Positions 39,431-49,516 of a DNA stretch of 64,000 nt are shown piece by piece. The notes below the pieces were generated by a model that was given only the letters and a program-made list of their open reading frames with translations, did not search any database and was not told where the DNA came from. Every line of letters starts with the position of its first letter. Within the stretch, counting starts at the first letter, position 1. Source of the DNA: Pachysolen tannophilus NRRL Y-2460 (taxonomy: Eukaryota; Ascomycota; Pichiomycetes; Alaninales; Pachysolenaceae); the NCBI GenBank assembly GCA_001661245.1, contig KV454015.1:423375-487374 (forward strand), written 5' to 3'. The position numbers were made by a program, and so were the translations under genes.

Positions 39431-41677
39431 CTATAACTTTCCAGTGATAGTTTTGATTCTATCAACCTCTGCTTGTAGAGCTTTTAAATTACCTAATATA
39501 TCACTGGAATTTGAATTAGAGTTTTGAATTGCTGGAGTTGAATGTACGCTATTAACATGCCCGTTTTGGAAGTAGTCGTCAAATCCAAACGCTTGTTGTT
39601 GTGGTGGTTGTAGGGGTTGTGGTGGTGACTGTAATTGCCGGCCATTAATATCATAATTTTGGTCCGTAATCAGAATTTTTGGAGGTAAACTAGGAGCGGA
39701 GTTAGGCGGAGAGACGGGTTTCCTAGAGGACCGCGATGGGGGTGGCGGTGGGGGCGGCCGCTGCTGTGGCAAAGTACTTGATCTAGCCCTAGGTGGAGGC
39801 AGTGGTGGAGCAACAGGATGAATTGGATGGGAATGCTGATGATGGAGAGAAGGAAACAGTAACGGTGGTGATAATAATGGAGGTGGGGATACGGCTCCAT
39901 TTAATACAGTACTACTAACATTTCCAAAATAATTATTTTGTAAATTTTGAGGGCTAGCATCTTCATATGCTAATGGTGATGAAACCGACCTATCTCTTCT
40001 GCTTACTGGAGGTTGTGGGGATAAATGTTTTGACTCTCTCATGGATTTCGAGACACTTCCTGTCAAATTTGGTTGTAATAACAGTGGCAGCAGGGGTAAA
40101 GGTTGAGCCGTTGTTGTAGCATCAGATCCCGTAATATCTGGAGATAACACAGACGCAATATACTGGTTACTACTACTACTGCCGTTGTTGTTGTTGCTGT
40201 TGCTGTTGTTGAATGGAAAAGATTGTTGTTGTTGTTGCTGCTGCTGCTGTTGCTGATAGAGCGGAGGAGAAGAAGGAGGGAGTGGATTCGGATTAATATT
40301 ACCTATATCAGTGTTGTGATATGCATATGATGGAACACCATGTACAGACATACTATCAATTTTAACATTACGGAAATGGTTTATGGAATCTTGCATATCT
40401 TTCAATTCCTCTTCTTCATTTTCTACTTCTTCATTTGATTTGAAAGTACTACCTCTATTAGGTGGAACTCTACCTAATAACTGTTCCATAGGCAATGAAA
40501 AATCCAAATCTTCTTTTTGAACTTGATTTTCTAATGCAGGATTTATTTCTGGTTGAACAATAACTTGATCTGAAAATTTCACTTTTTTCTTTGTAAATTT
40601 TTTCTTCTTAGATGAAGAATGATTTTTCTCTTTCCCAAATTGCAAACTAGATGCTGGTGAATTAGGACGTTGACCTGTCAACATAAATTGGGCAAAATTG
40701 TCCAAATCTAATTTTGATTCAGAAGACATCATCATTACTGATCCATTGTTTTTGCTTAATGTTTCCCCTGCGATCCTTGCTCCTTTTATTCCAATTTTTT
40801 CCAAACCCCCATTAATATTGTCATTAGAGTCGTTATATTCATCATTAGTATCATCATCTTCAATATCACTATCTTCCGATTGTCGTTTCCTCGATAATAT
40901 AGAAACAGGCCTTGGCACCGCGGAATTTATTTTGATTAAATGCCTCGAAGGAATTTTACCATCAACTATTGAATGAGAAATTAATCTAAGTAAACAAAAG
41001 AACTGACCGATATTTAAAGAATATTGACATTGTACAAAAATTTTTTTCAAAATTTTTTTAATTTGATCTGATAATTTAAAATTATTTAAAAAATTGAATA
41101 CATCATCAATTTTAATCGTTCTTGTTCCTCTTCTTGTTATAATATCATTATACCACCTTAAATAAGTCTTTGCCTCTGTTGCAGATAGTTGTTCAATGGT
41201 TAATGATAAAGGAATTGAAGGATCATCTTTAAAATTTTTTACCAATTCTTCATCTTCTTTTTGTTTTTTCAATTTTAATTCCTGTTCCGAAATTTGTACT
41301 TGATTTAACTTGTTATCTTGATTTACATCAAGTGGTTCCTTCCTTTCCGATGAACTTAATCCATTACTTTTATTTAATTCAACAGCACCACCATTATTTC
41401 CATTGTTTCTTACATCACTAAATAAATTTTTAAAATCAATTTGCGATATATTTTCTCCTACTCCACTATTATTATCGTTAATATTATTACCAACATCACC
41501 ATTATTTTTTAAAATTTGAATACCATCATTATCACTTTTGGGTAAATTTATCGAACTCGAAGATGAATTAAGACCAAATGAAACAGGTGGTGGAGCCGGG
41601 GAATTACTAGTACCATTGGGATTTTGTGAGTCAGATATACCAGGGATATTCAACCAATCAAACCCTGACTGGGACAT
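39431..41677 (-). CDS. SCD5: Clathrin/actin adaptor Scd5 (PP1-targeting)
   Basis: A 748-residue protein. Its start (MSQSGFDWLNIPGI, then APPPVSFG) matches the Scd5 N-terminus. A helical block at about 165-245 (LSATEAKTYLRWYNDI, IDDVFNFLNNFKLSDQIKKIL, NIGQFFCLLRLISHSI) is the conserved Scd5 region. KKVKF at about 364-368 is an RVxF-type docking motif for the phosphatase Glc7, as known for yeast Scd5. The C-terminal half is rich in Pro, Gln and Ser, with PPPPPPPSRSSR as a likely SH3 ligand. It ends in a short helix ALQAEVDRIKTITGKL. Scd5 directs PP1 to cortical actin and endocytic sites. It is followed by MIP1, VMA4 and MRS2, as in S. cerevisiae YOR329C-YOR334W. Confidence 0.93.
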   Translation of the reverse strand: MSQSGFDWLNIPGISDSQNPNGTSNSPAPPPVSFGLNSSSSSINLPKSDNDGIQILKNNGDVGNNINDNNSGVGENISQIDFKNLFSDVRNNGNNGGAVELNKSNGLSSSERKEPLDVNQDNKLNQVQISEQELKLKKQKEDEELVKNFKDDPSIPLSLTIEQLSATEAKTYLRWYNDIITRRGTRTIKIDDVFNFLNNFKLSDQIKKILKKIFVQCQYSLNIGQFFCLLRLISHSIVDGKIPSRHLIKINSAVPRPVSILSRKRQSEDSDIEDDDTNDEYNDSNDNINGGLEKIGIKGARIAGETLSKNNGSVMMMSSESKLDLDNFAQFMLTGQRPNSPASSLQFGKEKNHSSSKKKKFTKKKVKFSDQVIVQPEINPALENQVQKEDLDFSLPMEQLLGRVPPNRGSTFKSNEEVENEEEELKDMQDSINHFRNVKIDSMSVHGVPSYAYHNTDIGNINPNPLPPSSPPLYQQQQQQQQQQQSFPFNNSNSNNNNGSSSSNQYIASVLSPDITGSDATTTAQPLPLLPLLLQPNLTGSVSKSMRESKHLSPQPPVSRRDRSVSSPLAYEDASPQNLQNNYFGNVSSTVLNGAVSPPPLLSPPLLFPSLHHQHSHPIHPVAPPLPPPRARSSTLPQQRPPPPPPPSRSSRKPVSPPNSAPSLPPKILITDQNYDINGRQLQSPPQPLQPPQQQAFGFDDYFQNGHVNSVHSTPAIQNSNSNSSDILGNLKALQAEVDRIKTITGKL

Positions 41678-42034
41678 ATTCGTTTACTTTTCCTCTTCCT
41701 CTATTGATCTAACAGTCCTCCTAATATATTTTTATATTTACAAATAAATATAAACCAAACAATCTTAGACTCTAAAAAAAGAAACGGGACTGCTTTAAAC
41801 CTTTGGTTCTTGTTTGGATTGATACAAACCTCAGTTGACCGAATTCTTAAAACTTGTCTTCTTATAATTTACATTATTACAAAAGATATTTCTTATTTCT
41901 CTATCTTTCTTCCCAAAAAAATTTTAATTGTCTATACACTACCTTTTTATTGATTGATTCTATAAAACATTTACTAATACAGTTGTTGAAGATAATAGCA
42001 TTCATCTATTTGTTTAATTTCATTTGTGATTTAT
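41678..42034. other. Intergenic, SCD5 promoter and MIP1 3' end
   Basis: AT-rich, with no distinctive motif that I can support. No gene seen. Confidence 0.5.
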
Positions 42035-45000
42035 TCAAAAGGCTACTTCCTCAGTCAAGTCTTCTTCTTTAGAGAAATATTCCAGCTCAAAGATTTTCCT
42101 TTGCAGGTCATCTTGTGATGCTAATACAGCTTTTTTCAAATCTTTTCTAACATTTTTAAATTCTTCATCTGTTTTAACAATTTGTAATTTAATGAATAGT
42201 TCCTTTGATGCTCTATTACTAAATTCCACGTCGTCCAAGTTTTTAATGATTGGTTTCCTCTTATCATAGTTAATATATGTCAAATCCAAGTCTTTGACTG
42301 TATCTTCGAAAAATTTTTTCATACCTGGAATTTCTAATAATGACTTTATATCTAACGATTGTCCATGTGCTATTGCAATTGGATTACTTGGTGTGATACA
42401 ATCTAAGTTGACTTCTTTTCTTAAAACTTTATCGATATCAACAGCAGAAAAAAAAGCGCATGACTGTGGTACTTCATTAATACCTAATTGTTGACAAAAC
42501 ATTGCTCTTGTCCATAAATTGCTAATTTGTAAAATTATTGCAGCTTTAAATTTATCCTCTTCTTTAACAAGATACCTTATTTCATCATGAATTGTTATAC
42601 TCAATCTTGCATCAACATTATAAAGAGATGACAAATAGTCCATGGAAATGATGAGCAAATGTAAATAATCAACACCTGAAGATTGAATAGCCCAATTTAT
42701 TCTAGAAGGTAAGAATGAATTTGCCTTCAAGTTTTTCTTTGTTAGGGCCGAAGTGATACCTGCTCCTAATACAGGGGTCTTTGGAGCATCTTGTTCAGCA
42801 AGTTTTTCTAATCTATTAAAAACAATAGATTCTGAACCACCATACCAGATTTTCCCATGAGAATATATTCCAGTTTTACCCTTTGTTGCAGAATATAAAT
42901 TTCTTGCAATCTCCGTTGCTTTTTCATTCGGTAAAGTTGGATTAAATTTCTTCAATAATGTAGTGGCAAATTTTAAACCAGCACCATATATTCTACCATA
43001 ATTGAAAACTTTAGCTTCATTTCTAGATATACCTAATATATTAGCAGTTTTAGAATGTAAATCTGTACCTTCATTTTTAGTACCTTCCAATGTCATCCAA
43101 CCAATAGCTGAACCTCCATGGATTTGGAAAACAGAATCCCCAATTAAACTTGCTATCCATAATTCTTCACTATCAACATCCGCCCCGACAAAGCAATAAC
43201 CTGCAGGTGCTTTAATCATGGATTTTAATTCGGAACCCAATCTAGTCTTTTTCGCATTAGACGCAGTTAACCATGTATTTTCTACTGAACGTCTAGTTAT
43301 TGTACCCATTGTTACGACATTTGGTAATATTATACCAATCTTTTCTTTTAATCCAAAGTCTGCAACTGGTTCTTTACCATTGTTATCGTAATTATGAACA
43401 ACAAATTGGTTGATAATTCTTTCTCTTGCACTTGTCCAATAACTCGAAGATACAACTAATTGTAAGGCATCTTTGGCCAAATCGTAATCTGAAGTTAATA
43501 CACCTTTCTCAAAAAAAGCTAAAGAGGATTTAGTCATAACACTAAAAGTTCTAGACAGAGCACCATCACTATGAGGAACTTTAAAAATACATTTTTCTTT
43601 ATAATAATTAGATGGAATTTGTTCCCAATTAGGGTCTTCATACAATTTTTCATTAGAAATATGTGTAAAATTTTGTGATAAATAATGATCTTTTTTCTCA
43701 ATTGGTGCAACAAAGCACCACCCATAAGTGTCGAGCCAAAACAAAGGATATTTATCCCATGAAAGTCTTAATAATAAAGGTGCAATTCTTGTTCTAGTGG
43801 TAAGCTTTAATTCATTTTTCACAATCAATTTCTTGTACCATTCTGGATAACCGGGCAATTTTTGATTCTTATAAGGGACTCCCTTCTTGGTATATTTAAC
43901 TGGCAGGATTGTCCAATCTAATTGTGATAACCAAGGATCATCTTCCCAAGGCTTTTTCGCATTAGGATTTTTAAGATCTATTTTATCCTTTAATTTAACT
44001 ACTTCATTTGCCAAACGATGTAAATTTTTTTCAATTTTTAATTTTGTTTCAACGTATAATTTTTCAGTATTTTCAATATATCTAGCCCATGATTCATTTG
44101 TCGGTAAAAAACTTTGAGCAATATGTCTTAATGCTGCAAAGCTGACTGGATGAGGAACAATTTTACGAAATGCAGGAAAAACTTTACTGAAAACTTTAAA
44201 AGTTGCATAAACATCATTAGCACAATAATCCATTAATTTTTGGAAATTATCTATTATTACTTGTTTATCTTCAGAGGAAAAATAATCTCGAACAGCTTTG
44301 TCCATTGTTATACCACAATAAAAATCTGCAACATTTGCTAATGAGTTTAAACTACTAACTTTCATCCATGGATCTTCTTGTAATGCAGTTTCATCAGAAT
44401 TTTCCAAATCTAAAACTGGATTATTTATCAATTCTTGTAAATCACTATTCTCTATATCTGATCTAATTTTATCCAATGATAATTCATCTTCATCGGTCTC
44501 ATCTTCTTCTAATTTTTTGGCTTTATTTTTCTTATATTTCATCCAAGTTGGTCTTTGCCTTGAACACATCCCAGATACAGCAACATGCAAAGACATAGTA
44601 TCCAAGAAAAATGCCTTTGATTGTTTCAAATTGTATTCATCTTTTATTCTAGCTCTATCATAGGAAACATTATGACCTACAATTAATTTCTCAGTTTCAA
44701 AGTTATTCATTGGAATCAAATGTTCAACTTTATCACTTTCACCTGTAAGGTAAGGTGAAACCCAAGAATACCATGCTTTTGTAGAAACACATGTTGCTAA
44801 AGTTGGGAAATTAGATATCTTATATAAGACTTCAACATCGAAAACCATATTATCCTCCAAAGGATAAGGTACAGGTTCTGGTTCATTTTTTGGTGAGAGA
44901 TATCTATACCAACCTGATTTGAAAACCCATTTTTTAGGTTTCTTTGGTAAACTTGAACCAATTTTAATCAAATTTTCTGCCAATTGTAAATATTTATCAC

Positions 45001-45325
45001 TTTTCAAAACACCCAACTTATAAAAATGTTCATCTAATGTTTGTCCATGTAATTTTGGAATTTTAAAATCAATAGGTTCAGTTATAAAAGTTTTTTTACC
45101 TAATAATCCATTTTTTTTTAAATGTAATTTTGCTAAATTTATTACTGTACTATCCTTTCTTTTCCTCACCGGCAGCTTATACAAAGGAAAGACTTGTCGT
45201 TGTAAACCTTCAGATAAGTATTGAATACCAACTTGGTTAATTCGTGGCTCCTCATTAAATTTAGAAGAATTAAACCTTTTAAACACAATGGTTCTCCTAG
45301 TACAAACAGCATTATATTTTAACAT
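42035..45325 (-). CDS. MIP1: Mitochondrial DNA polymerase gamma
   Basis: A 1096-residue family A DNA polymerase that replicates mtDNA. The N-terminus (MLKYNAVCTRRTIVFKRFNSS) is a typical presequence. The 3'-5' exonuclease has motif I around D163 (MVFDVEV), motif II (VGHNVSYDRARI) and motif III (YCANDVYATFKV). Polymerase motifs are complete: motif A near 715 (GADVDSEELWIASL), motif B (RNEAKVFNYGRIYGAG) and motif C near 913 (ITIHDEIRYLV). The C-terminal extension is shorter than in S. cerevisiae Mip1 (1254). I used the ATG at 45325; the three codons before it do not start with ATG. It is divergent from VMA4, as in S. cerevisiae. Confidence 0.97.
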   Translation of the reverse strand: MLKYNAVCTRRTIVFKRFNSSKFNEEPRINQVGIQYLSEGLQRQVFPLYKLPVRKRKDSTVINLAKLHLKKNGLLGKKTFITEPIDFKIPKLHGQTLDEHFYKLGVLKSDKYLQLAENLIKIGSSLPKKPKKWVFKSGWYRYLSPKNEPEPVPYPLEDNMVFDVEVLYKISNFPTLATCVSTKAWYSWVSPYLTGESDKVEHLIPMNNFETEKLIVGHNVSYDRARIKDEYNLKQSKAFFLDTMSLHVAVSGMCSRQRPTWMKYKKNKAKKLEEDETDEDELSLDKIRSDIENSDLQELINNPVLDLENSDETALQEDPWMKVSSLNSLANVADFYCGITMDKAVRDYFSSEDKQVIIDNFQKLMDYCANDVYATFKVFSKVFPAFRKIVPHPVSFAALRHIAQSFLPTNESWARYIENTEKLYVETKLKIEKNLHRLANEVVKLKDKIDLKNPNAKKPWEDDPWLSQLDWTILPVKYTKKGVPYKNQKLPGYPEWYKKLIVKNELKLTTRTRIAPLLLRLSWDKYPLFWLDTYGWCFVAPIEKKDHYLSQNFTHISNEKLYEDPNWEQIPSNYYKEKCIFKVPHSDGALSRTFSVMTKSSLAFFEKGVLTSDYDLAKDALQLVVSSSYWTSARERIINQFVVHNYDNNGKEPVADFGLKEKIGIILPNVVTMGTITRRSVENTWLTASNAKKTRLGSELKSMIKAPAGYCFVGADVDSEELWIASLIGDSVFQIHGGSAIGWMTLEGTKNEGTDLHSKTANILGISRNEAKVFNYGRIYGAGLKFATTLLKKFNPTLPNEKATEIARNLYSATKGKTGIYSHGKIWYGGSESIVFNRLEKLAEQDAPKTPVLGAGITSALTKKNLKANSFLPSRINWAIQSSGVDYLHLLIISMDYLSSLYNVDARLSITIHDEIRYLVKEEDKFKAAIILQISNLWTRAMFCQQLGINEVPQSCAFFSAVDIDKVLRKEVNLDCITPSNPIAIAHGQSLDIKSLLEIPGMKKFFEDTVKDLDLTYINYDKRKPIIKNLDDVEFSNRASKELFIKLQIVKTDEEFKNVRKDLKKAVLASQDDLQRKIFELEYFSKEEDLTEEVAF

Positions 45326-46226
45326 AACAATCACCTAGCATTATTTTTCTTTCCTTCTTTCTTTCTTTCTTTCTTTTTATTTTTCTTCCTTCTCTCTCCT
45401 TTCTCAATACCTTCTTCTTTTTCCTCTTTTCAAACAAATCAACTCTAGTTCTGCCAGATAAATAAAGTAACTAAGAAAAATTTTCTTGTTTGTTTAAAAT
45501 CTTGTTTATTAAAATTACAACTACAACATTGTTGATGTTGTAGGTTTACCTTTGCAGTAGTGCGCTAGGAAACACAAATTGACGAAAAGGGAATTCACGT
45601 ACATAGATACTTACATACACACGCCACAAATAATCCATAAAGAGCAAAAAATTATAGTCACTATCCACGTAAAAACTCTTTTTGTTAATAGTTTTCGGTA
45701 TTGTACTGTACTGTAGTATTGTTCAGTTCAGTTCAGCCACAAAGTGTTCCATGCAAGTTCATGCATAAAGAGAATCATATTTTTGAAAAAAATAAAAAAA
45801 GAAAAATTATCACAAAGAAAGAGAGTAACCTTATCAGTTTGATACAGGTAAAAAGCTTGATACGTCTTCAAGAAAAAAAAAAACAAACACACACAAAGCT
45901 TTCCAGATAGATGTATAAATAACCTAGCTAACTAGCTATTTGTCTTAGTTCTTGTGTAAGTTCAATTAATGAATTGCGTATCATTGCTGACACGTAAAGT
46001 TTACTGATATTCTTTGTACTTAGGGGCTTTTGTTAGGTGCTTTTTATTAGGGGCGTTTGACAGATTTTGTTTTTTGTTTTTAATTTAAATTATTGAACTT
46101 TATGGCTGCCGCTGTACAAAACTATCAAAAAGTAGGTACTAATCAATTTCAATTAATACTACCGCCAATTAATAAGTTAGATTAAATAATAATAATAATA
46201 ATATATTGAATATATTCAATTAAAAA
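45326..46226. promoter_or_regulatory. Divergent promoter, MIP1 / VMA4
   Basis: A 900-bp region with CTTT repeats next to MIP1 (45351-45377), TGCGCTAGG near 45561, a TTCAG repeat at 45722-45736, and a short ORF before VMA4 described separately. No RNA gene recognised. Confidence 0.5.
46102..46185 (+). other. Possible upstream ORF of VMA4 (27 codons)
   Basis: ATG GCT GCC GCT, then 23 more codons and TAA, ending 41 bp before the VMA4 ATG and out of frame with it. It could be a regulatory uORF if the VMA4 transcript starts above 46102; the transcript start is unknown. Confidence 0.3.
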
Positions 46227-47028
46227 ATGTCTGGCAGAAGTCCTTTAAGCGACAATCAGGTAAGTTACTAGTTAATTCTACTTTCTTTTTTTTTTTTTTT
46301 CTTTTGGAGTTTATTATTTTATACTGACATTGAATTTTTTTTTTATTAATTATTATTATTATTTTTAGGTTGCTGATGAATTGAAAAAAATGGAAACCTT
46401 CATTAAGAAGGAAGCTGATGAAAAGGCAAAGGAAATCAGATTAAAAGCAGAAGAAGAGTATGAAATTGAAAAAGCTTCGATTGTTCGTGCGGAAATCAAT
46501 TCAATTGACTCATTATATGAATCCAAATTTAAAAAAGCTGCTTTAGCGCAACAAATTACAAAATCAACAATTGCAAATAAGACAAGATTAAAGATTTTAG
46601 CTGCTAGAGAACAAACTTTGGATAAGATTTTTGAAGAAGCAGAAGAAAAATTGAAAAAAATTTCACAGGATAAAAAGACTTATAAACCAATTTTAAAATC
46701 TTTATTAGAAGAAGGTTTATTATCATTATTAGAGAAAAAAGTAACCATTAGAGTTAGAAAAAATGATGTCTCGGCTGCAAAGGAAATAATTGACGAGGCA
46801 AGGAAAGATTTTGAAGCAAAGGCTGGATTTGCAGTTGATGTCTCAATTGATGAATCGAATTATTTAAGTTCAGAAATTGCTGGAGGAGTTGTTGTTATCA
46901 ACTCCACAGGGAAAATCGAGGTCAACAACACTCTTGAAGAAAGATTGAAATTATTATCAGAAACTGCATTGCCAGGTATTAGACTCGAATTATTTGGTCC
47001 TTCAAAGTCTAGAAAATTCTTTGATTAG
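46227..47028 (+). CDS. VMA4: V-type H+-ATPase subunit E (two exons)
   Basis: Spliced gene: exon 1 is 46227-46259 (11 codons, MSGRSPLSDNQ) and exon 2 is 46369-47028, giving 230 residues (233 in S. cerevisiae). It is a peripheral stalk subunit of the V1 sector of the vacuolar proton pump. Family blocks are clear: VADELKKMETFIKKEADEKAKEIRLKAEEEYEIEK, QQITKSTIANKTRLKILAAREQ, GGVVVINSTGKIEVNNTLEERL and the C-terminus LELFGPSKSRKFFD. The N-terminal half is one long helix pairing with subunit G. Without exon 1 there would be no good start for the conserved VADEL block. Its position between MIP1 and MRS2 matches S. cerevisiae. Confidence 0.96.
46260..46368 (+). other. VMA4: Intron of VMA4 (109 bp)
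   Basis: Donor CAG|GTAAGT, acceptor TTTTAG|GTTGCT. The best branch site is TACTGAC at 46322-46328, a variant of TACTAAC. A pyrimidine tract follows the donor. Confidence 0.9.
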
Positions 47029-47530
47029 ATTAGATTGATTTTAATTTTCCATTCTTTCTTTTTCATAAAGTTGTTCTCTTATAAAAAAATCATTGAAGAA
47101 CCCCTTTTCTTTTTTTTGTTTTGTTTTTTGTTTGTTTTATTCGAAATATAGTTTTCAATTAGTCCATTAAATTACCACCTTTTTATCTATCTAGTAACCT
47201 CTCTTATAATCGATTGACCTTCTGGTAAAAAATTGATAAAATGAAAAACAGGTAGTGCATTAGTGTGATATAAAAGTTTTACCTAAAATGACAAAAGGCC
47301 TTTCACAGGGCAAGATAGATTGATTAATAGATAGTTGTATCTTTTATCTTCTTGATTATTTTATATTGTATATAAGAGATTGTGTGAAGAAGTCTGATGA
47401 ACTAGTTATAAAGAAGAATATAAATGATATAGATTTGGAGTTGTTGTTGTTGTTGTAGTTGTAGTTGTTTTTTTTTTTGGTAACCTATAAGAGGAAGGAA
47501 GAAAAGATTGTTCAGTAGACATAAAGCAGT
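47029..47530. other. Intergenic, VMA4 3' end and MRS2 promoter
   Basis: Pyrimidine-rich just after VMA4; a GTTGTTGTTGTAGTTG repeat at about 47440-47468 close to MRS2. No gene seen. Confidence 0.5.
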
Positions 47531-49246
47531 ATGAATATAAATAAAATAGGTTCAAGGTATCGATGTATATATCGATCTACTAGAATATCAAGGATGTTCA
47601 CTATAAACCAGCCAGTTTTATCAAGAATAACTGGTTTTAGATCGATAATTACCGAAGCAAATAATAAAAAGTATGATATACTCAAATTTTCATCATCATT
47701 TTTAAATTTAAGATATAGATCAACAGTTTCTACAATTGACAGCAAGGTTAAAGAAAATATTGAAAATAAGAATAATAATACTTTTGTAATAGATACAGAC
47801 TCACTGGATTCATTAGATGAAGCTCAAACTGGGTTATTTAAAATTTTAAAACCAATCACTCCAAATGATGCATACGTCAGTTGTACTATATTTGATATTA
47901 ATGGTAACGTTGTAGCTGTTTCAAAAAAATTCCCCAAAATGCAATTTTTATCAGAAAATGGACTTTACCCTCGTGATTTAAGGAAAATTGATAGTTCAAC
48001 TATTGATATTATACCGACAATAGCTGTAAGAAAAAATTGTATATTAGTTAATTTACTACATATAAAGGCAATTGTAAAATCAAACACAGTTATGATTTTT
48101 GATACTTCAACACCTTCAAGTGCTACCAAGTTAAGTTTATTTATGTATGATTTGGAATCAAAATTGAAAATTACACCTGCAGGATCTAATAATAAATTGT
48201 TGGCAAATCCTTCACAACAATATTATTATGAATTTAAAGCTATTGAAAGTATATTGATTAACGTAATGACATGTCTTGAAACTGAATTACAACTTCACTT
48301 GAATGTGTGTGGAACAATATTGGAAGAATTGGAAGATCAAATAGATAGAGATAAATTGAGAGAATTATTAATTAAATCAAAAGCATTAACAACTTTTTAT
48401 CAAAAGGCATTATTAATAAGAAATGTCTTGGATGAATTATTGGAAAATGATGAAGATTTGGGAGGAATGTATTTAACTGAAAATATGAAAAGAGAAAAAC
48501 AATCAGTGCAAAATTTATCATCTGCTTCATCCACTGAGACCACTGGAAAAGATGATCCAGAAAATCCTACTGATAGAACTGATTTTGCAGAAATTGAGAT
48601 GTTATTAGAAGCATATTATAAACAATGTGACGAATTCGTACAACAAGCTGAAACTTTGATAAATGATATAAAATCTACTGAGGAAATTGTTAATATCATA
48701 TTAGATGCAAATAGAAACTCCTTAATGTTGTTTGAAATAAAAGTCACTATTTATACTTTAGGATTTACTGTGGCCACCGCTTTACCTGCATTTTATGGAA
48801 TGAATTTGAAAAATTACGTTGAAAATTCCAATTTTGGGTTTGGTCTGGTAATTTTTTGTTCTATTATAATGGCATTATGTGTTACTTTTTTAAATTTCTC
48901 CAAGTTAAGGTCTGTTCAAAGAATAACTATGATGTTGTCAAACTCTCTGGATACTAAAGTTGCAAGTAATGCGTCGAAGGCAGCTGCAGCTGCAGAGGCT
49001 ACTAGAAAAGATGTTGAAGCACTGATGAACATTCAAAAATTAAATTTACACAATTATAGTGGGTTAAATCATAGTGTGAACGGTAGCTCAAATAACTCAT
49101 TGGTGCATGAAGAAAGAAAAAAATTGAATGTCGCAATTAGCAGGTTTAGAAAATTTATAAGAAGAAATAAAAATGATACGGTTGATCCTAAGCAAAGGGA
49201 TATGATCTGGAAATGGTTAGTTGATGAACAGAAAAATCAAAAATGA
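47531..49246 (+). CDS. MRS2: Mitochondrial inner-membrane Mg2+ channel Mrs2
   Basis: A 571-residue CorA-type channel that brings Mg2+ into the matrix and supports group II intron splicing. A basic presequence (about 1-45) is followed by the conserved domain (YVSCTIFDINGNVV, LYPRDLRKIDSSTIDIIPTIAVRKNCILVNLLHIKAIV, KLSLFMYDLESKL). TM1 ends in the pore signature YGMN (G423-M424-N425); TM2 is about 435-455. The protein is about 100 residues longer than S. cerevisiae Mrs2 (470), through an insert near 325-345 and a long matrix-facing C-terminal tail with an Ala-rich helix and a basic end. The paralogue Lpe10 is an alternative by sequence, but the location next to VMA4 supports MRS2. Confidence 0.94.
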   Translation: MNINKIGSRYRCIYRSTRISRMFTINQPVLSRITGFRSIITEANNKKYDILKFSSSFLNLRYRSTVSTIDSKVKENIENKNNNTFVIDTDSLDSLDEAQTGLFKILKPITPNDAYVSCTIFDINGNVVAVSKKFPKMQFLSENGLYPRDLRKIDSSTIDIIPTIAVRKNCILVNLLHIKAIVKSNTVMIFDTSTPSSATKLSLFMYDLESKLKITPAGSNNKLLANPSQQYYYEFKAIESILINVMTCLETELQLHLNVCGTILEELEDQIDRDKLRELLIKSKALTTFYQKALLIRNVLDELLENDEDLGGMYLTENMKREKQSVQNLSSASSTETTGKDDPENPTDRTDFAEIEMLLEAYYKQCDEFVQQAETLINDIKSTEEIVNIILDANRNSLMLFEIKVTIYTLGFTVATALPAFYGMNLKNYVENSNFGFGLVIFCSIIMALCVTFLNFSKLRSVQRITMMLSNSLDTKVASNASKAAAAAEATRKDVEALMNIQKLNLHNYSGLNHSVNGSSNNSLVHEERKKLNVAISRFRKFIRRNKNDTVDPKQRDMIWKWLVDEQKNQK

Positions 49247-49516
49247 GTTCCTCCTTTTTGTTTTTATTTTTATTTTTAATTTTATTTCTTTCTGTATATA
49301 TTGGTTTGTTAAGTTGTTGCTCAAAGGTGAAAGAAAACAACGTTTTGGTTTAGGTTTCTATCATTATAAATGGAGGGTTTTATTTTTTCTTTTATTTTTT
49401 TGTTTTTTGCTTTTGCTTTTGCAAAATTAATCTAAAGCTTATATATAGATTTTTCTTTATTATATATATATAATAATAATATAACTGCTTTTAGCCAACT
49501 GAAGGAACAAAAATGA

